This document shows, piece by piece, positions 58,963 through 64,000 of a stretch of DNA of 64,000 nt (position 1 is its first letter; each line of letters starts with the position of its first letter). Below the pieces are notes generated by a model. That model worked only from the letters and a program-made list of their open reading frames with translations, made no database searches and was not told where the DNA came from. The translations under genes and the position numbers were made by a program. Source of the stretch: Limnomonas spitsbergensis (Eukaryota > Chlorophyta > Chlorophyceae > Chlamydomonadales); contig JAYJMM010000044.1 in NCBI GenBank assembly GCA_037349105.1, forward strand, positions 101,038 through 165,037. The letters run 5' to 3'.

Positions 58963-61940
58963 ACAGCTGTTCTGGGGTAAGGGTGAGGATTGGGAGGGAG
59001 GAGGCAGCTGACTGGTCCACAGCTGTTCTGGGGTAAGGGTGAAGGGTGGGAGGGAGAAGGCAGCTGACTGATCCACAGCTGTTCTGGGGTAGGGTGAGGA
59101 TTGGGAGGGAGGAGGCAGCTGACTGATCCACAGCTGTTCTGGGGTAAGGTGAAGGGTGGGAGGGAGGAGGCAGCTGACTGATCCACAGCTGTTCTGGGGT
59201 AAGGGTGGGGTTAGGAGGGAAGGCAGGTTACTGATCCACAGCTGTTCTGGGGTAAGGGTGAGGATTGGGAGGGAGGAGGCAGCTGACTGATCCACAGCTG
59301 TTCTGGGGTAAGGGTGGAGGGTGGAGGGAGGAGGCAGCTGACTGATCCACAGCTGTTTGTGGGTGGGAGGGAGGAGGCAGCTGACTGATCCACAGCTGTT
59401 CTGGGGTAAGGGTGAGGGTAGGAGGGAGGAGGCAGCTGACTGATCCACAGCTGTTCTGGGGTAAGGGTGAAGGGTGGGAGGGAGGAGGCAGCTGACTGGT
59501 CCAAAGCTGTTCTGGGTTAGGGTGAAGGGTGGGAGGGAGGAGGCAGCTGACTGGTCCACAGCTGTTCTGGGGTAAGGGTGAGGGTGGGAGGGAGGAGGCA
59601 GCTACTGATCCACAGCTGTTCTGGGGTAAGGGTGAGGATTGGGAGGGAGGAGGCAGCTGACTGATCCACAGCTGTTCTGGGGTAAGGGTGAAGGGTGGGA
59701 GGGAGGAGGCAGCTGACTGATCCACAGCTGTTCTGGGGTAAGGGTGAGGGGTGGGAGGGAGGAGGCAGCTGACTGATCCACAGCTGTTCTGGGGTAAGGG
59801 TGAGGTGGGAGGGAGGAGGCAGCTGACTGATCCACAGCTGTTCTGGGGTAAGGGTGAGGGTGGGAGGGAGGAGGCAGCTACTGATCCACAGCTGTTCTGG
59901 GGTAAGGGTGAGGGTACGAGGGAGGAGGCAGCTTACTGATCCACAGCTGTTCTGGGGTAAGGTGAGGATAGGGAGGGAGGCAGGCTACTGATCCACAGCT
60001 GTTCTGGGGTAAGGGTGAGGGGTAGGAGGGAGGAGGCAGCTGACTGGTCCACAGCTGTTCTGGGGTAAGGGTGAGGGGTGGGAGGGAGGAGGCAGCTGAC
60101 TGATCCACAGCTGTTCTGGGGTAATGGTAAGGGGGGAGGGAGGAGGCAGCTGACTGATCCACAGCTGTTCTGGGGTAAGGGTGAGGGTGGGAGGGAGGAG
60201 GCAGCTGACTGTCCACAGCTGTTCTGGGGTAAGGGTGAGGGTGGGAGGGAGGAGGCAGCTGACTGATCCACAGCTGTTCTGGGGTAAGGGTGAAGGGTGG
60301 GAGGGAGGAGGCAGCTGACTGATCCACAGCTGTTCTGGGGTAAGGGTGAGGGTGGGAGGGAGGAGGCAGCTGACTGATCCACAGCTGTTCTGGGGTAAGG
60401 GTGAGGGTGGGAGGGAGGAGGCAGCTGACTGGTCCACAGCTGTTCTGGGGTAAGGGTGAGGGGTAGGAGGGAGGAGGCAGCTGACTGATCCACAGCTGTT
60501 CTGGGGTAAGGGTGAAGGGTGGGGGAGGAGGCAGCTGACTGATCCACAGCTGTTCTGGGGTAAGGGTGAGGATTGGGAGGGAGGAGGCAGCTGACTGATC
60601 CACAGCTGTTCTGGGGTAAGGGTGGAGGGTGGGAGGGAGGAGGCAGCTGACTGATCCACAGCTGTTCTGGGGTAAGGGTGAAGGGTGGGAGGGAGGAGGC
60701 AGCTGACTGATCCACAGCTGTTCTGGGGTAAGGGTGAGGATTGGAGGGAGGAGGCAGCTGACTGGTCCACAGCTGTTCTGGGTTGGGAGGGAGGAGGCAG
60801 GCTACTGATCCACAGCTGTTCTGGGTAAGGGTGAGGGGTAGGAGGGAGGAGGCAGCTGACTGATCCACAGCTGTTCTGGGGTAAGGGTGAGGGGTGGGAG
60901 GGAGGAGGCAGCTGACTGATCCACAGCTGTTCTGGGGTAAGGGTAAGGGTGGGAGGGAGGAGGCAGCTGACTGATCCACAGCTGTTCTGGGGTAAGGGTG
61001 AGGGTTGGAGGGGGAGGCAGCTGACTGATCCACAGCTGTTCTGGGGTAAGGGTGGAGGGTGGGAGGGAGGAGGCAGCTGACTGATCCACAGCTGTTCTGG
61101 GGTAAGGGTGAGGGGTGGGAGGGAGGAGGCAGCTGACTGATCCACAGCTGTTCTGGGGTAGGGTGAAGGGTGGGAGGGAGGAGGCAGCTGACTGTCCACA
61201 GCTGTTCTGGGGTAAGGGTGAAGGGTGGGAGGGAGGAGGCAGCTTACTGATCCACAGCTGTTCTGGGGTAAGGGTGAGGGGTAGGAGGGAGGAGGCAGCT
61301 GACTGATCCACAGCTGTTCTGGGGTAAGGTGAGGGTTGGGAGGGAGGAGGCAGCTGACTGATCCACAGCTGTTCTGGGGTAGGGTGAAGGGTGGGAGGGA
61401 GGAGGCAGCTGACTGTCCACAGCTGTTCTGGGGTGGAGGGAGGAGGCATGCTACTGATCCACAGCTGTTCTGGGGTAAGGGTGAGGGGTAGGAGGGAGGA
61501 GGCAGCTGACTGATCCACAGCTGTTCTGGGTAAGGGTGAGGGTAGGAGGGAGGAGGCAGCTGACTGATCCACAGCTGTTCTGGGGTGGGGGGAAGGGTGA
61601 GGGGTGGGAGGGAGGAGGCAGCTGACTGGTCCACAGCTGTTCTGGGGTAAGGGTGAAGGGTGGGAGGGAGGAGGCAGCTGACTGGTCCACAGCTGTTCTG
61701 GGTAAGGGTGAGGGGTGGGAGGGAGGAGGCAGCTACTGATCCACAGCTGTTCTGGGGTAAGGGTGAGGGTTGGGAGGGAGGAGCAGGTGACTGATCCACA
61801 GCTGTTCTGGGGTAAGGGTGAGGGGTGGGAGGGAGGAGGCAGGTGACTGATCCACAGCTGTTCTGGGGTAAGGGTGAGGGGTGGGAGGGAGGAGGCAGCT
61901 GACTGGTCCACAGCTGTTCTGGGGTAAGGGTGAGGGTGGG

Positions 61941-62359
61941 GGGCAGGATGTGCATTTATTTGGTGCATTTATTTGGTGCTTACTGGCGGAACGTGGACTT
62001 GAGCTTGCAAGATGATAGGCCTCTTGGTTGGAGACTTGGGATGTGGTTGTCTTCTGAAAATAGGGAAGAAAGGTACAGTAAGTAGGTGAGAGCTGCCAGA
62101 TGTGGAGTGAAAGGATATGGAAGCAGCTGACCAAAATGCCAAAATGTAAATGGCCCTGGGCTGGCAGGTGCAGAGGTGAGGAGGGTAAGGGTGAGGTTGG
62201 GAGGGAGGATGCAGCTGACTGATCCATACTGTTCTGGCTGGGACAGTGTGGGGGAAGAGGGGATGTGTCTGGCCCATGAGCTGGTGCAGGTGGTGGGGGG
62301 AGAGGGGATGTGTCTGGCCATGGGCTGGGACAGGTGATGGGGGGAGAGGGGACGTGTCT
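61941..62359. repeat. Cassette copy 5 within the 56-bp array
   Basis: This copy begins only about 3405 bp after copy 4, half the usual spacing, and is the shortest (about 419 bp). It has many single-base losses relative to copy 1 (GCGGAACG, GTGGTTGTC, GCTGCCAG, CCAAAATG, CATACTG) and a few gains. The left border lacks the GCATGGTGGG start. Confidence 0.85.
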
Positions 62360-64000
62360 ACAGCTGTTCTGGGGTAAGGGTGAGGATTGGGAGGGAGGAG
62401 GCAGCTGACTGTCCACAGCTGTTCTGGGTAAGGGTGAAGGGTGGGAGGAGAAGGCAGCTGACTGATCCACAGCTGTTCTGGGGTAAGGGTGAAGGGTGGG
62501 AGGGAGGAGGCAGCTGACTGATCCACAGCTGTTCTGGGGTAAGGGTGGGATTGGGAGGGAGGAGGCAGCTGACTGATCCACAGCTGTTCTGGGGTAAGGT
62601 GAGGGTTGGAGGGAGGAGGCAGCTGACTGATCCACAGCTGTTCTGGGGTAAGGGTGAGGGTGGGAGGGAGGAGGCAGCTGACTGATCCACAGCTGTTCTG
62701 GGGTAAGGGTGAGGGTGGGAGGGAGGAGGCAGCTGACTGGTCCACAGCTGTTCTGGGGTAAGGGTGAAGGGTGGGAGGGAGGAGGCAGCTGACTGATCCA
62801 CAGCTGTTCTGGGGTAAGGGTGAGGGTGGGAGGGAGGAGGCAGCTGACTGATCCACAGCTGTTCTGGGGTAGGGTGAGGATTGGGAGGGAGGAGGCAGCT
62901 GACTGATCCACAGCTGTTCTGGGGTAAGGGTGAGGGGTGGGAGGAGGAGGCAGCTGACTGATCCACAGCTGTTCTGGGGTAGGGTGAGGGTGGGAGGGAG
63001 GAGGCAGCTGACTGATCCACAGCTGTTCTGGGGTAAGGGAAAGGGTGGGAGGGAGGAGGCAGCTGACTGATCCACAGCTGTTCTGGGGTAAGGGTGAAGG
63101 GTGGAGGGAGGAGGCAGCTGACTGATCCACAGCTGTTCTGGGTAAGGTGAGGATTGGGAGGGAGGAGGCAGCTGACTGATCCACAGCTGTTCTGGGGTAA
63201 GGGTGAGGGGTGGGAGGGAGGAGGCAGCTGACTGATCCACAGCTGTTCTGGGGTAAGGGTGAGGGTGGGAGGGAGGAGGCAGCTGACTGTCCACAGCTGT
63301 TCTGGGGTAAGGGTGAAGGTGGGAGGGAGGAGGCAGCTGACTGATCCACAGCTGTTCTGGGGTAAGGGTGGGATTGGGAGGGAGAGGCAGCTGACTGATC
63401 CACAGCTGTTCTGGGGTAAGGGTGAGGGTGGGAGGGAGGAGGCAGCTGACTGATCCACAGCTGTTCTGGGGTAAGGGTGAGGGGTGGGAGGGAGGAGGCA
63501 GCTGACTGATCCACAGCTGTTCTGGGGTAAGGGTGAAGGGTGGGAGGGAGGAGGCAGCTGACTGATCCACAGCTGTTCTGGGGTAAGGGTGGAGGGTGGG
63601 AGGGAGGAGGCAGCTGACTGATCCACAGCTGTTCTGGGGTAAGGGTGGAGGTGGAGGGGTGAGGAGGCAGCTGACTGATCCACAGCTGTTCTGGGGTAAG
63701 GGTGAGGGGTGGGAGGGAGGAGGCAGCTGACTGATCCACAGCTGTTCTGGGGTTAGGGTGAAGGGTGGAGGGAGGAGGCAGCTGACTGATCCCAGCTGTT
63801 CTGGGGTAAGGGTGAGGGTGGGAGGGAGGAGGCAGCTGACTGGTCCACAGCTGTTCTGGGTAAGGGTGAGGGTTGGGAGGGAGGAGGCAGCTGACTGGTC
63901 CACAGCTGTTCTGGGGTAAGGGTGAAGGTGGGAGGGAGGAGCAGCTGACTGGTCCACAGCTGTTCTGGGGTAAGGGTGAATTGGGAGGGAGGAGGCAGCT

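Larger units (their letters stand above)
37114..64000. repeat. 56-bp G-rich minisatellite array (roughly 440 copies) with five embedded cassettes
   Basis: Each monomer runs from CCACAGCTGTTCTGGGGTAA through GGGTGAAGGGTGGGAGGGAG to GAGGCAGCTGACTGAT, 56 bp in total, and repeats head-to-tail to the window end. Common variants are GAGGGG, GAAGGG, GAGGAT or GGAGGG after GGGT, and CTGACTGAT, CTGACTGGT, CTCACTGAT, GGCTACTGAT, GGTTACTGAT or CTACTGAT at the end. Every unit contains at least four closely spaced runs of three or more G on the plus strand, a classic G-quadruplex motif, and two CAGCTG sites. On the minus strand each unit reads as a pyrimidine tract ending in TTACCCCAG. Long open minus-strand frames (up to 769 codons, at 54678-56987) exist in all three frames because the C-rich strand lacks stop triplets, so they do not prove coding. 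Confidence 0.97.

Noticed and set aside
37114..64000. Telomere or interstitial telomere repeat, suggested by GGGGTAAGGGTGAGGG
   Set aside because: The G-runs are part of a 56-bp unit with CAGCTG-containing sequence. No run of a known short telomere unit (TTAGGG, TTTAGGG, TTTTAGGG) was found.

Overview
The window looks like eukaryotic nuclear DNA. Two very large, unrelated tandem-repeat arrays flank a non-repetitive island of about 8.3 kb. The island holds two gene models interrupted by short GT-AG introns (75-95 nt) whose phases match across every junction, which excludes a bacterial or phage source. A unicellular eukaryote such as a microalga is my best guess. The only extra hint is a TGTAA motif (the polyadenylation signal of chlorophyte algae) 47 nt downstream of one stop codon. 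I cannot name a species.

Layout. (1) 1-28855: a satellite with a 186-bp monomer, about 155 copies, cut by the window edge. It shows higher-order structure (a 15-monomer block repeated in series and a ~3.3 kb segment repeated 21.4 kb away), and each monomer carries a perfect 8-bp dyad. (2) 28856-37113: the island. It contains a 154-bp tandem repeat (2.7 copies), a dispersed ~56-bp duplication, two copies of a 44-bp motif that is also found inside the second array, a two-exon gene for a 257-aa protein of unknown function (+ strand, 31702-32567), a diverged tandem duplication of ~490-515 bp, a long imperfect inverted repeat enclosing a tRNA B-box-like sequence, and a four-exon minus-strand gene (36942-35243) for a 483-aa protein with an I-PpoI-like His-Me-finger/HNH nuclease motif. 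(3) 37114-64000: a G-rich minisatellite with a 56-bp monomer, roughly 440 copies, cut by the window edge. Five copies of a ~0.43-kb non-monomer cassette interrupt it; each contains an exon-like block with splice-site-like borders on the minus strand.

Neither array is convincingly coding. The 186-bp monomer has a fixed stop in its longest frame. The long proline-rich minus-strand frames of the 56-bp array (up to 769 codons) exist because the C-rich strand has almost no stop triplets in any frame. Many one-base differences in both arrays look like consensus merging of monomer variants or homopolymer loss, so part of the fine structure may come from the assembly.

The most interesting points are the exact spacing match of the minus-strand protein to the I-PpoI active site, the exon-like cassettes inside a G-quadruplex/polypyrimidine array lying directly upstream of that gene, and the 44-bp motif linking the island to the cassettes. 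I found no CRISPR array, rRNA, canonical tRNA, autonomous transposon or canonical telomere repeat.
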